Shown here one piece after another: positions 55,001 through 64,000 of a stretch of DNA of 64,000 bases. Numbering within the stretch: the stretch's first letter is position 1; each line of letters starts with the position of its first letter. A program made the position numbers and the translations under genes. The notes under the pieces were generated by a model. It was not told the DNA's origin and searched no databases. It saw only the letters and a program-made list of their open reading frames with translations. Source of the stretch: Saprospiraceae bacterium (lineage in GTDB: Bacteria; Bacteroidota; Bacteroidia; Chitinophagales; Saprospiraceae); contig JAHDHQ010000002.1 of the NCBI GenBank assembly GCA_020631235.1, positions 20,336-84,335 of the forward strand. Direction: 5' to 3'.

Positions 55001-57598
55001 TATGAGCTGAATACTCTTACCTGATTCCATTATAAAATTATTGTTCGTTTTATTACCAGGCCATTTGACGCCTACATAATTTTTGAATGGAGAGTATTTT
55101 ATTGACTTAACATCAGTACTAAATGCCCCTCCTTTCTCGAAACTTCGCAAACTAAACGCAAGTCGCATTTGAGAAGGGTATTTATTGGCATCTTGAAGCG
55201 GTATTGAAAAAGCAAGATGGCCATCCTCATCTGACAATTGTGACTTAATCATACCCAAATCAGCATTGTATTTTTTTAACGGATCATCAAAAGTGAAATT
55301 TTCAAAATATTCGCCAAAAGGATTTTTGAGAACAGATTGTTTAAATGAAACTTCTGTTTTTAAACCTGTCGCTTCGAGACCATGCATCCACTTCACATCA
55401 AGTTTCGCATCTTTTTGGTCATCAAATGATATCATTTTTTCATTAGCAAAAGCCATTTCAAATTTGAGTCGATTAGGACGAATTGTTTCCACTCTAACAG
55501 GATGATTATGAGTTTCATTTCCGATGGATGCACTTACCTTCCATAAACCTGTAGGTGCATTAATATCTGTTTTAAAACGGATATCAAAAAGTCCCATTTT
55601 GTGCTCGTTTTCCATCCATTCCTCGACAGTTCTTCCCCTAGGATCCATTAGTGTTAACTTTATTGGGAACCGATCAGGCAAATTGTTTTTTTCGTCAAAA
55701 TAAATGCACTGCATATAAATCGAATCTCCAGGTCTCCAAACATCTCTTTCCCCATAAAAAAACAACTTTGATTTAGAACCCCAGTTTTTCCCTTCGACCT
55801 GAAACGTACTTAATGACAAGGCTTTGTCATCCGAAACATGCATATAAACCGCTTGGCCATCTGAAGCTATGGCTTTGACTAAAAATGGTGTTCTCTTAGT
55901 ATTTAGATAGACTACTCCATCAGCATTTGACTTTCCCGCCGTTAATTCATTACCTTGATAATCGTATAATACCACCTTTGCATTAGCCAATGCCTCACTG
56001 TCAGAAATATTAGAGACAAAAGCAAAATAACGCTGTTTTTCTGGTTCGTATTTCAGTACGATTCCGACATCAGTACACATTAAAATACGTTGATCTAAAA
56101 TGTCATTAAAATAATTAGCGTTGCAAGGAGAACTCTGATACTCACGGTTTTTACTGGCTTTATCTCTGAAATGCTGCCCAGAATAATATAGGTAGGAATC
56201 ATCGTAGTACACAGTATAAGATTGATCAAAATTTATTTTGTCTACTCGATCTTGATGCTTTTGTATGATTGGATCTTCACAAGGATAAGCATTCATTTCT
56301 GTCGGTATCGTTAAAAATAATTTATATAGAGCTCTAGGTTCTCTCTTTACTTGCTGAGTTAAATCCAACAAATGAATAGATTCACTAAACAAGTCCTCTT
56401 GTTTTAACTCATAAACTGTATCTAATACTATTCTTCCTACCTTTTCAAGACTATTTTGCTGGGCTAATTCTTGCCTATTATTCTGAAAATATTGATGTAT
56501 ATTTCGCTCATATACTTTTAGTAATCTTAAACGAAACCCACTTGTCGATACCATTTTAACAGGGACCTTCCAAGCGTTAGTTGTAGGTAAAATGTGTCCT
56601 TTCTCAGTAAATTCTACAAAAGGCATTGGAGGGTTGAAAAATACTTTTTCTAGGGTTTTATCCTTTAATGGGAATCCGGCTTGGTTCCTAATTCCGGGTA
56701 AAATTTCTAGCTCACAATACCCATATTTATTACTAGTGAAATATATGTCTACACGATTAAATTCGATATTTATCTTACTGACTTCTCTTCCTTTAATATT
56801 GATTAATCCTGTCAGATTTTGGTTTCGATCAAGCGGGTCTGAAAAAAAAACAGACATATAATCATTGTCATTGATAAGATGACGCATATAACCAAAATCT
56901 GCTTTGGATGGAATGATTAACTCGTGTTTAGCTTGCTCATTTTCGCCTATAGACTCCATTGATAAGGCGATTTCAATGACTTCTTGTTTATCGGTTCTTT
57001 TTATATTTTTTATGACGAAATTTGATTTTTTTTCTTTTCGCTCGTGTTTCCATTGGATTTGCAACTTATTATCACCTTGATTTGCGGTAAAGCCATTTTC
57101 AATAATTGTTTTATCTGGTTCACAATCTTCATAATGTATGTACCCACTATAATCCACAAAGTCCATCGATTTAACCTCAGGATGTGAAGCATGAAAATTC
57201 CAAACTTGAACCTTTCGTTCAATAGGTATTTCGAAGAATTGGAGCTTTCTTGTCACCTCAGTTAAAGCTCCTAAATTAAAGCTTGCAATGTACTTTTTGT
57301 TATGCTCAATAGCAGGGGAATTAATCACTACCGCATTTCTATGGCTATTATAATAAGCTTTTGCATCAATAGCTGGTTTTACACTTAGCACTTTGTTCCA
57401 ATCGAGTTGCTGGATTAGACTTGGCTCCGGTGTAAAGTTTAAATCTATTGAAATTTCCCCACAGGCTGAAATAGGTTCGGCGGTGTAACTGGAAATGTAT
57501 CCATTAAAGTCATCTAATTTAGCAGAGCTGTTCTTTTTACAAGAAGTTGCTAGTATGGAAAAAATAGCTAAACTAAATACAAGGAATGGATACTTCAT
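52055..57598 (-). CDS. yfhM: Bacterial alpha-2-macroglobulin, thioester type
   Basis: 1847 residues; lipoprotein signal (MKYPFLVFSLAIFSILATSC). A series of macroglobulin (MG) domains is recognisable: RDVWRPGDSIYMQCIYFDEKN, DPRGRTVEEW, DINAPTGLWKVSASIGN, MAYTIAIVDEGLLDLTQFATPDPW. The A2M core includes FKPAVKFLGPFILEPGEEANHQAKISEYVGSVRTMVIG. The thioester motif GCLEQ is at about residue 1388-1392 (YPHGCLEQTVSAVFPQ), followed by the alpha-helical toroid (EQEDGGFSYWPGGNRVNTWGTSY). It is thought to trap proteases that breach the outer membrane. The thioester type, with pbpC directly downstream, is the classic arrangement: PBP1C would repair the wall where the trap is triggered. Larger than the E. 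coli protein (about 1650) but within range for Bacteroidota. Confidence 0.94.
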   Translation of the reverse strand: MKYPFLVFSLAIFSILATSCKKNSSAKLDDFNGYISSYTAEPISACGEISIDLNFTPEPSLIQQLDWNKVLSVKPAIDAKAYYNSHRNAVVINSPAIEHNKKYIASFNLGALTEVTRKLQFFEIPIERKVQVWNFHASHPEVKSMDFVDYSGYIHYEDCEPDKTIIENGFTANQGDNKLQIQWKHERKEKKSNFVIKNIKRTDKQEVIEIALSMESIGENEQAKHELIIPSKADFGYMRHLINDNDYMSVFFSDPLDRNQNLTGLINIKGREVSKINIEFNRVDIYFTSNKYGYCELEILPGIRNQAGFPLKDKTLEKVFFNPPMPFVEFTEKGHILPTTNAWKVPVKMVSTSGFRLRLLKVYERNIHQYFQNNRQELAQQNSLEKVGRIVLDTVYELKQEDLFSESIHLLDLTQQVKREPRALYKLFLTIPTEMNAYPCEDPIIQKHQDRVDKINFDQSYTVYYDDSYLYYSGQHFRDKASKNREYQSSPCNANYFNDILDQRILMCTDVGIVLKYEPEKQRYFAFVSNISDSEALANAKVVLYDYQGNELTAGKSNADGVVYLNTKRTPFLVKAIASDGQAVYMHVSDDKALSLSTFQVEGKNWGSKSKLFFYGERDVWRPGDSIYMQCIYFDEKNNLPDRFPIKLTLMDPRGRTVEEWMENEHKMGLFDIRFKTDINAPTGLWKVSASIGNETHNHPVRVETIRPNRLKFEMAFANEKMISFDDQKDAKLDVKWMHGLEATGLKTEVSFKQSVLKNPFGEYFENFTFDDPLKKYNADLGMIKSQLSDEDGHLAFSIPLQDANKYPSQMRLAFSLRSFEKGGAFSTDVKSIKYSPFKNYVGVKWPGNKTNNNFIMESGKSIQLICLDEDGNRIDGDVEITMYHITNAWWYQYGQNSMNYSAIKNKFSAQSTKKTLKVNKEGLAYVISGNGRKLIEIRSKSSGHSVTRQLYIHDPNYRNRGGEEMNQVEVLPFLVEPTKYKVGDVLNFELPPSTYGKYLITVENGGTILYDELRSSDPNQATSIAINITEQMAPNAYIHVHYIAAYDAHMNHRPLRLFGIQAIQVHAPETILEPEITLNKELKADEEFNIKIREKSGKKMAYTIAIVDEGLLDLTQFATPDPWSFFFSKEALNIKTWDMYRDIFHRFLGEYKSLLAVGGDDSGGISNEAQAQRFKPAVKFLGPFILEPGEEANHQAKISEYVGSVRTMVIGTNGQAFGQTKTESKVLKPLMLYATLPRVLGPGEALQLPVTVFAMKDHIKDVQLELKCSDATVFKNGNVKSIRFDKIGEQDLSFDIETPENVGVLNFEIIARSGNEIAMEKVEIDVRPSSAAITQSQNYITSVNKETDISFQAFGMDGTNSAKITLSRGLNFSFEPFVDKLSNYPHGCLEQTVSAVFPQLYLNKMDLLSDPQKMAFRQKYKAALQRLRTLEQEDGGFSYWPGGNRVNTWGTSYTLQFLLEAKRMAYEVPDALLKRAINYQYKAADRWVIPSSNNSRYMGNLDLEQAYRLYALVLAGKPNYGAMNRLRLLPNLSNASRWMLAHAMTLVGEDEAADLLMKNTSTAVGEYRELSHTFGSQVRDQALILKILLERGDKLQAKKVIDELTPYFDGTSSRWLSTQEIAQCMIAFSLFVENLEMTEQEIPFELRQNNELILNGNLGEKSLSREVSLDGKKVQKLKLTNKGGAEIYSSIITKGTPLRDESKAVSSDLEMTLIYKDMDGKVSDFKSLVQGQDYTLNIKLKHPGTRIAYDNMALSVLMPPGCEIINTRLQSDISFDEGSSYDYKDVRDDRVYTYFSLGKNETKEFKYLINASYAGKYWVPSVFAEAMYDGEINAKSQGFWTEVKAN

Positions 57599-58036
57599 AG
57601 TTGGAATTTTTCTCTAAGTTAACAACGTTGCTACTGTTTTCATTTAGTATCTAGTATCGTATCTATTTAATTGAGTATTTGTAAATACAAACCTATTAAA
57701 TGAAGAAATACTACTGCTCTTCATAAAGTAGACTTATCAAATTCTATTAGCATGAGTAAATTAATTAGTTACTCATCAATTACTTCAAAAAAGCTTCTTG
57801 ATCTAGACCCATTGATAAAGAAAATTGTAATCAAATAAGGATCATAGATAGATGAGGAATTAACAACGAATGATCATCAACTGTACATTTAAATTTGATC
57901 ATCATTTAAATGACAGCTTCCCAGCATTTTATTGAACAAATAATTTAATTCATCTGATTTTGATAAGGGTTTTAAGCTTAAATTTTGTCTTAAACAACAT
58001 AGTCCAGCACTAGTAACACCCAAAAATCAACCAATT
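57599..58036. promoter_or_regulatory. Divergent promoter region with two inverted repeats
   Basis: The starts of the A2M operon (minus) and the CHU_C protein (plus) face each other across 438 bp. Two perfect inverted repeats are visible: 57752-57759 with 57769-57776 (ATGAGTAA, 9-bp spacer) and 57886-57894 with 57904-57912 (CATTTAAAT, 9-bp spacer). Both have half-sites with centres 17-18 bp apart, a size fitting dimeric regulators. No coding frame stands out. Confidence 0.45.
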
Positions 58037-61000
58037 ATGATCAAACAATGGCTCTTAGCCCTATGTATATCTTGCTATGCTTGGACGTTATGTGCGACCA
58101 ATATTTATAATTCACTTTCCTCAGGTATCATCATTAACGATATTATAGAAGTCAATCCTACTTGTGGAATTGATAATGGAAGTTTAACGATATTTGCTGA
58201 AGGTCCTCCTGGATCCATTCTACAATATAGTATTGATGGTGGAGCCACCTTTCAGACATCTAACTTTTTTGATAATCTTGACGACCAAGATTACTTGGTT
58301 ATTGTCATAGATCAAAATTTTTGTTCATCCATACCTGAAAGTCCTCAACTTGTAAATACGGGTGACGTATTTATTGATTTGCTTGAGTTTGAATGCCAAA
58401 CGGGTGCTGGCAATGTGGTAAATATTATCCCTATCTTATCTGGATCATCCGAAACTGTATACTATACATGGGAAGATGAGAATGGTTTCGTCTCAGATGC
58501 CGAAGAATTAATAAATGTACCTGCTGGGACCTATTATTTACATGTTGAAAATAATGTTGGTTGTTTTGACATTGCTGAAATCACAACGGATCAATGTTGT
58601 GCATTTGATATTGATTGCAGTCAAATTGAAGATATTTCTTTTGAGTTTGTTCAAGATATTGACGCCATCGATCCAGCATTTTTAGATAACGAATCACTAC
58701 TCGATGTTGATGTATTCGAATCATTAAATGGAGCAACAGGTGTTCCTTGTTTTCCTTTAATCATCAATGCTTTTGATGAGATTTCTGGTGCCTGCGGAGG
58801 CATTCCTTTTAAAGGATTTAGAAATTATATTATCACAGATGGAATAGACACCTTAGAATGCCAACAAGAAATATTTATTCTAGACTCTCTCTCCGCCTGC
58901 AATGGTTTTGCACCTGATATAGTATTTGATTTAGATACCCTAGATTGTAATAAAACCAACATTGACCTAAATATTGCTAATCAAAGCGATCATTCTAGCT
59001 TAGCCATCACCTTACCCTCGGGTGAGCTCGTTACCGATGAAAATCAGGTCTTTAATCTACCAGGTGACTATGCATGGACCTTAACGGATACCATTTCTGG
59101 TTGTGCTGTGGAAGGGATCGAAACGATCCATAGTGATTTTACAGAACCAAGTTTTAGTATATCTGGAGGTAACTTAACCTGCCTCTCGCCTACTACTTTA
59201 TTAACCATACAATCAGCGGATGAATTAACAAACATAATATGGACTGATCCACAGGGTAACCTGATCGAAACAGAAGCACTATCAGTAGACAGCATTGGAG
59301 AATATACCGCCACTGTCATTGCCGCAAATGGTTGCGAGTCTACGAACTCATTTAATGTCATGGGAGACTTAGAACCGATAAATTTGGTTTTAAATTATAC
59401 TGACACTTTAAATTGTGACATCACTTCGGGAACAGCAAATATTGCATTGGATGGAATAGCTTCAAGTATTATTTGGCAAAATGAATCTGGGGAAGTTTTA
59501 GCAAATAATACGAGTATAAATTATTCAGAAGAAGGCGTATATCAGGTCATTGTTATTGATGCAGCTGGTTGCGAGAGTACGGCATCTTTTGAAGTTATTA
59601 ATGACATGCACGTACCGATGGCTATAGTTGAAACTGAAGTACTCAACTGTGACATTACCAGCACAACACCCTCATTTACTTCATCGGACAATATTACAAG
59701 TATCATTTGGTTTGACGAAGATGGAAACACTTTAGGAGACAATCCTACATTTACTAAGAGTGGCCATTATTCTGTAAACTATACCGCTTCAAATGGTTGC
59801 CAAAATACTAGCTATTTTGAAGTCTTGAATGATCAACAAATGCCTGAAGTGACACTAAGTGAAATAGCGTCCATTAACTGCATAAATAATTCCGTTAATG
59901 TAACCGTGATCGATACTGATGCAGAAAACTATACTTGGTATGACCCAAGTGGCAATGAATTATCAACGGAATCTTTAAGCACTTCTGAAGGAGGAAGTTT
60001 TACACTAATAGCCGTTGCTGAAAATGGATGTACCACTGAACTGACTATTGAAATACCCATAGATACTATAGCTCCATCTTTTATCGTCAATGATGGTTTC
60101 ATTGATTGCATAAATACATCAGCGACATTATCTCCATCAAATATCCCTGGAGGTGTTCAATTCCAGTGGTTTGATGATAATCAAAATTTAATCTCTGAAG
60201 AGCCCATTTTTATCAGCAATCAAGCAGGTGAATTCGAATGTGTAGTCACAAGTGTAAATGGGTGCTCTACGAGTGAAATTGCTCACATTGATATAGACAC
60301 TATTGCTCCTGATTTTAGTACCTACCAACAAACCATCACCTGCGCAAATACACAAGGAGTCGTAGGTATAAACCCATCATCTGAATCTACGCACACTGCA
60401 TGGTATAACAGTAATGGAAATTTGATTTCCACAGCTAATGAAATAACTGCAGGTGCACCCAATGAATATTTAGTGGTACTAACTGACCCATCTAATGGAT
60501 GTAAAAAGCAAGAAATTCTTAGTATCGAAGAAGAAACTAATATCCCAGAAAACATAGTTTTCAACTTAAGTAAAGCTTCCTGTGATTCTGATATTTTCCA
60601 ATTCGAAGATTTTGAAATTATAGGTGGTTTATCTCCTTATACAGTCCTTTTAGATGGAATAGAAATTGATCCTTCTATAATTGAATTACAAGGGACTGAT
60701 GTCCAAAATGTGAAAATAATCGACGATAATGGCTGCAGTATTGATACTAGTCTTCAACTAAATGCTGTAGGTGTCTTATCCACTTGGCTGTCCGAGCCTA
60801 ACATAGATTTACATATCGATGAGGAAGGTCAGATCGATCTGTTTTATAATCAAGCAGACAGTCTTATTGAATCTATCGTTTGGGATGACCCTAATGACAA
60901 TTTAAGTTGCAACGATTGTAAAAATCCAAAGGTTTTTGATTTAGCCGAAAATGTTTCTATTGCTGTGACGGTAAGTAATATCTATGGTTGTGAGTCGACC

Positions 61001-61324
61001 AGTGAAATATATTTACGTAGGACCTATGCTCCACGAGTAATGCCTCCAAATGTTATATCTCCTTTCGCTGATTTTACAAATAGTCATTTTACCTTATTTA
61101 CCAATGATGAAATAGATCAAATTGTATACTTGTACATTTATGATCGCTATGGAGAATTGATGTTTCAAGCACATGAGATTCTACCAAATGAACCAGGTGA
61201 AGGCTGGGACTGTACTTTTAAAGGACTTAATGTAAACCCAGGAGTTTATGCATGGGTTGCTCAGCTAAGAGTTATAGATGGATCATATATAAAACGAAAA
61301 GGTGATGTGACAGTGATAAAATAA
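58037..61324 (+). CDS. Large surface protein with CHU_C (T9SS type B) C-terminal domain
   Basis: 1095 residues; N-terminal signal (MIKQWLLALCISCYAWTLCA). The body is a series of about seven Ig/PKD-like repeats of 70-80 residues, each starting with a LNC/LTC motif and containing W-x(5-8)-G strands and a terminal ANGC (IIWTDPQGNLI, VIAANGCES; IIWQNESGEVL, VIDAAGCES; IIWFDEDGNTL, TASNGCQN). The end is the gliding-motility-associated CHU_C domain (PNVISPFADFTNSHF, LYIYDRYGELMFQA, GEGWDCTFKGLNVNPGVYAWVAQL, GDVTVIK). It is exported by T9SS and held on the surface with PorV/SprF-type help. No SprF/PorP partner is seen next to it in this window. Confidence 0.93.
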   Translation: MIKQWLLALCISCYAWTLCATNIYNSLSSGIIINDIIEVNPTCGIDNGSLTIFAEGPPGSILQYSIDGGATFQTSNFFDNLDDQDYLVIVIDQNFCSSIPESPQLVNTGDVFIDLLEFECQTGAGNVVNIIPILSGSSETVYYTWEDENGFVSDAEELINVPAGTYYLHVENNVGCFDIAEITTDQCCAFDIDCSQIEDISFEFVQDIDAIDPAFLDNESLLDVDVFESLNGATGVPCFPLIINAFDEISGACGGIPFKGFRNYIITDGIDTLECQQEIFILDSLSACNGFAPDIVFDLDTLDCNKTNIDLNIANQSDHSSLAITLPSGELVTDENQVFNLPGDYAWTLTDTISGCAVEGIETIHSDFTEPSFSISGGNLTCLSPTTLLTIQSADELTNIIWTDPQGNLIETEALSVDSIGEYTATVIAANGCESTNSFNVMGDLEPINLVLNYTDTLNCDITSGTANIALDGIASSIIWQNESGEVLANNTSINYSEEGVYQVIVIDAAGCESTASFEVINDMHVPMAIVETEVLNCDITSTTPSFTSSDNITSIIWFDEDGNTLGDNPTFTKSGHYSVNYTASNGCQNTSYFEVLNDQQMPEVTLSEIASINCINNSVNVTVIDTDAENYTWYDPSGNELSTESLSTSEGGSFTLIAVAENGCTTELTIEIPIDTIAPSFIVNDGFIDCINTSATLSPSNIPGGVQFQWFDDNQNLISEEPIFISNQAGEFECVVTSVNGCSTSEIAHIDIDTIAPDFSTYQQTITCANTQGVVGINPSSESTHTAWYNSNGNLISTANEITAGAPNEYLVVLTDPSNGCKKQEILSIEEETNIPENIVFNLSKASCDSDIFQFEDFEIIGGLSPYTVLLDGIEIDPSIIELQGTDVQNVKIIDDNGCSIDTSLQLNAVGVLSTWLSEPNIDLHIDEEGQIDLFYNQADSLIESIVWDDPNDNLSCNDCKNPKVFDLAENVSIAVTVSNIYGCESTSEIYLRRTYAPRVMPPNVISPFADFTNSHFTLFTNDEIDQIVYLYIYDRYGELMFQAHEILPNEPGEGWDCTFKGLNVNPGVYAWVAQLRVIDGSYIKRKGDVTVIK

Positions 61325-61880
61325 AACCATCAATGTGCATAAAACGAGCAAGCTTTAGATGGGTCCTTATTTGCTATTAAAACGTCCATTGTGATAATCA
61401 AAGTAACCGCTGAATGACCATTATATTATGGCTTTGTCAGCACCATTAAACCATATTGATTAGTACAATTAGTCACATTCACAGAAAATATTAAAAATTC
61501 CAAAGATGATACTTCTAAAGAATAAAAACTCCGCATAACACTATGTGAGTTGCCATAATCGTTTCTTGAAAATACAATCAAAGAAGTAATAATCTGTATT
61601 GACTTACTCTTTAGAACTTTGCCTTTTATTGACCACATTTAAAGCCACATTATCCAATAACAAATAAGCACAATTCAGTATTCATTGTTATTCTTTATTA
61701 TCATTCTTATAAATCTCACGGCTTAACACTACTTTGCCATTCTTATAATAAGCTTGGTATAAAGCTTCTAAAGCATGTGTTTAGGCATTCATGAATTTAC
61801 TGTCTAAAGAAAGATTTTTTCTTAGATATCATGACGATATGAAATGCCAGCAACATTTTTCCATTTAGCAAAACAAAACA
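61325..61880. other. Long gene-free stretch, possible gene remnant
   Basis: 556 bp without a supported gene. On the minus strand a frame of about 27 codons ending at 61688 reads ALEALYQAYYKNGKVVLSRE, protein-like and similar in feel to YwqK/MORN-type repeats; a stop lies directly upstream. It may be the remains of a broken gene. A 70-codon minus-strand frame at 61426-61638 shows no family features. No strong terminator is seen after the CHU_C gene and no clear promoter for the receptor gene. Confidence 0.4.
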
Positions 61881-64000
61881 ATGAAAAATCAACCGTTCAA
61901 AAAAGCGCCAATCACTTGGTTTTTATTTTTTATGACCTGTTTTTGTAGTTTCATGCCGTTAGTAGCACAAACAAAAAATGATAATGAAACAAACGAAAAA
62001 TTTACTATTAGTGGCTATGTCTATGAATCAACAAGTGAAGAGAGTTTAATAGGCGCTTCTGTTTATAACATTGAAACAAAGCAAGGAACTCATTCTAATA
62101 TCTATGGATTCTACAGTTTAACCCTGCCACAAGGCATGCAAAACCTGCAGTTTTCTTATTTAGGATTTAGCAGTATTGATACAACACTAGCATTAGATCA
62201 AAATCTATCGCTTAATATCTATTTAAGCGAAGGAATGGAATTAGAAACCGTAGAAATTATTGCCGATGATAATCAGCCAGACTTCTTTATGGGAAGTCAA
62301 ATGAGCAATAATAAAATAGATCTTGCTTCCATAAAATCCTTACCCGCTTTAATGGGAGAAAGGGATGTACTCAAAATCATGCAATTGATGCCAGGCGTAC
62401 AATCTGGTACCGAAGGTAGTAGTGGTTTATATATAAGAGGAGGTGGACCAGACCAAAACCTAGTTTTACTCGATGGCGTTCCTGTCTATAACGCAAATCA
62501 CCTTTTTGGGTTTTTGTCTACTTTTAATGGAGATGCCATAAAAAATGTAGCACTAACTAAAGGTGGTTATCCAGCAAGATTTGGAGAAAGATTGTCGTCC
62601 ATTATTGACATCAGAATGAAAGATGGTAATATGGAGAAATATAAAGGCAATGTAAGTCTTGGCCTAGTATCTGGCAAATTCAGTTTAGAAGGACCAATAC
62701 TCAAGAATAAGACTTCATTTATTATTTCTACTAGAAGAACATGGCTAGACCTTCTTACAACACCTATACAAAAAGGAGCAAAAAACTCTGATCCAACTAC
62801 CAAGGATCAATCCGCCATCTCCTATCACTTTTATGATTTAAATCTGAAAATAAAGCATAAATTCTCCGACAAAAATCGCTTATATCTGAGCTTCTATGGT
62901 GGTGACGACGAATTCAAAGATGAATGGGATAGATATTATTCTAAAGGGCAGTTTAATATTGGCTGGGGAAATAAAGTGGCTGCTATCCGATGGAACCAAC
63001 AACTTTCTTCCAAATTGTTTGGGAACACGACATTGAGCTATACAAAATATAATTATCAGTCGATCAATGAAAATAGCCTAATAGAAAATACCCAAACACT
63101 TAGCCAGCAATCATTAGAGACAACAAGCCAGATACAAGATGTAAGTTTAAAATATGACCTGGACTTTGTTCCTTCACCAACACATTACATAAGAACTGGA
63201 ATATCATTTACAAATCATCGATTTACACCAACTGTAAATACTGCCTTCCAACAAGAAGGGACTGATAATCCAATCATCGTTTCAATGGGAGAATCGGCAT
63301 TAAGTGTTCCTTCTATGAGCAGCTATATAGAGGATGACCTCATACTAGCAAAATCTTGGAAAATGAATATCGGCGCAAGATATGCCTACTTCAGCCCAAA
63401 AAACACTAAGTATACTTCGCTCCAGCCTAGACTATCCTTAGCCTATCAAATAAACCATTTATCATCTCTTAAGGCTTCGATTTCTAAGATGACTCAATTT
63501 GTCCACCTACTCACGAGTCCAGGTCTTGGGTTGCCCACTGATCTTTGGGTACCAAGCACTCCAAGCATCAAGCCTGAAATAGCTTGGCAAGTGGCTATCA
63601 GTTATCAACGGAAATTACTACAAACGTTCGATGTAACAATAGAGGGCTTTGCTAAACAAATGAACAATCTTCTAGAATACAAAACTGGATTTAGTGTGTT
63701 TTCTGATAGTGAATCCTGGGAAGACAAAGTGACGATCGGTAATGGAAAAAGTATTGGGGCCGAATTGCTTTTCGAGAAAAAAGCTGGAAAAACCACTGGC
63801 TGGATTGGATACACTTTATCATCTACCACTCGACAATTTCCAGATCTAAACCTAGGAAACGAATTTCCATACAAATATGATAGAAGACATGACTTTTCAC
63901 TTACCTTAATGCACAAGCCTAATGATCGTTTTGATGTTGGACTCGTATGGATTTATGGAACAGGTCATGCTTATAGTTTAGGCACCCAAAGCTATTTAAC
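61881..64000 (+). CDS. TonB-dependent receptor with CarboxypepD domain, cut by window edge
   Basis: 706 residues in the window, open at the right edge. Signal peptide (WFLFFMTCFCSFMPLVAQ), CarboxypepD_reg-like domain at about 45-125 (ISGYVYESTSEESLIGASVYN...GFYSLTLPQGMQNLQFSYLGF) and plug at about 150-260 (VLKIMQLMPGVQSGTEGSSG, LYIRGGGPDQNLVLLDGVPV, GFLSTFNGDAIKNVALTKGG, GERLSSIIDIRMKDG). The first part of the 22-strand barrel follows. This plug type (GERDVLKIMQLMPGV) belongs to receptors without a SusD partner, often found with surface-protein or peptide uptake. Substrate unknown. Confidence 0.92.
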   Translation, partial: MKNQPFKKAPITWFLFFMTCFCSFMPLVAQTKNDNETNEKFTISGYVYESTSEESLIGASVYNIETKQGTHSNIYGFYSLTLPQGMQNLQFSYLGFSSIDTTLALDQNLSLNIYLSEGMELETVEIIADDNQPDFFMGSQMSNNKIDLASIKSLPALMGERDVLKIMQLMPGVQSGTEGSSGLYIRGGGPDQNLVLLDGVPVYNANHLFGFLSTFNGDAIKNVALTKGGYPARFGERLSSIIDIRMKDGNMEKYKGNVSLGLVSGKFSLEGPILKNKTSFIISTRRTWLDLLTTPIQKGAKNSDPTTKDQSAISYHFYDLNLKIKHKFSDKNRLYLSFYGGDDEFKDEWDRYYSKGQFNIGWGNKVAAIRWNQQLSSKLFGNTTLSYTKYNYQSINENSLIENTQTLSQQSLETTSQIQDVSLKYDLDFVPSPTHYIRTGISFTNHRFTPTVNTAFQQEGTDNPIIVSMGESALSVPSMSSYIEDDLILAKSWKMNIGARYAYFSPKNTKYTSLQPRLSLAYQINHLSSLKASISKMTQFVHLLTSPGLGLPTDLWVPSTPSIKPEIAWQVAISYQRKLLQTFDVTIEGFAKQMNNLLEYKTGFSVFSDSESWEDKVTIGNGKSIGAELLFEKKAGKTTGWIGYTLSSTTRQFPDLNLGNEFPYKYDRRHDFSLTLMHKPNDRFDVGLVWIYGTGHAYSLGTQSYL

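Noticed and set aside
61426-61638. 70-codon minus-strand frame
   Set aside because: No signal peptide, no motif, and antisense to an otherwise empty AT-rich gap; likely a chance frame.

Overview
The window looks like chromosomal DNA of a member of the Bacteroidota, most likely of the Saprospiria (Saprospira/Lewinella-like) type. Evidence: low-GC DNA; many secreted proteins ending in type IX secretion (T9SS) sorting domains, both the short type A form and one gliding-motility/CHU_C (type B) form; SprB-like and CHU_C-associated Ig-like repeats; a SusC/SusD pair; ECF sigma factors followed by TM-plus-beta-barrel proteins; AraC regulators; and promoter candidates of the TTG / TAnnTTTG kind. The family assignments are mine, made by eye from residues and motifs without any search. 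I saw no tRNA, rRNA, CRISPR array or insertion sequence.

Left part (1-20.3 kb): a giant secreted adhesin, cut by the left edge and built from 486-bp tandem repeats; an S9 prolyl-oligopeptidase-type lipoprotein; a SprB-repeat T9SS protein; a tiny basic secreted protein; a DUF4846 lipoprotein; a decayed pseudogene; then a minus-strand operon reading PNGase F-like/LamG secreted protein -> SusC -> SusD, which looks like a glycoprotein-glycan utilisation locus; and an outer-membrane barrel protein.

Middle (20.5-36 kb): two cassettes of the same design (small lipoprotein, ECF sigma factor, then a single-pass membrane protein with a C-terminal beta-barrel-like domain), separated by an AraC regulator with a duplicated NTF2-like lipoprotein. 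These are followed by a GH109-like Gfo/Idh/MocA protein with a propeller lipoprotein. Next comes a redox cluster: a tandem cupredoxin-like protein, an AraC regulator, and an operon of AhpD-like, OsmC-like, Big2-DM13 lipoprotein and an outer-membrane barrel protein. The cupredoxin gene and the AhpD operon carry the same ungapped upstream module of about 115 bp with three equally spaced boxes, so they are probably one regulon controlled by the AraC gene between them. I regard this as the most novel-looking system in the window.

Right part (36-64 kb): a DUF2279 protein and a TonB-dependent receptor facing a T9SS amidohydrolase plus cupin; a CRTAC1-type FG-GAP/ASPIC protein; a membrane-bound AraC regulator followed by a GIN-domain protein and a subclass B1 metallo-beta-lactamase lipoprotein; a T9SS propeller-like protein; a GIY-YIG protein; a bacterial alpha-2-macroglobulin/penicillin-binding protein 1C pair with overlapping ends; a large CHU_C-terminated protein; and the start of a TonB-dependent receptor that runs off the right edge. 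Strong hairpin terminators are visible after several transcription units and help to define them.
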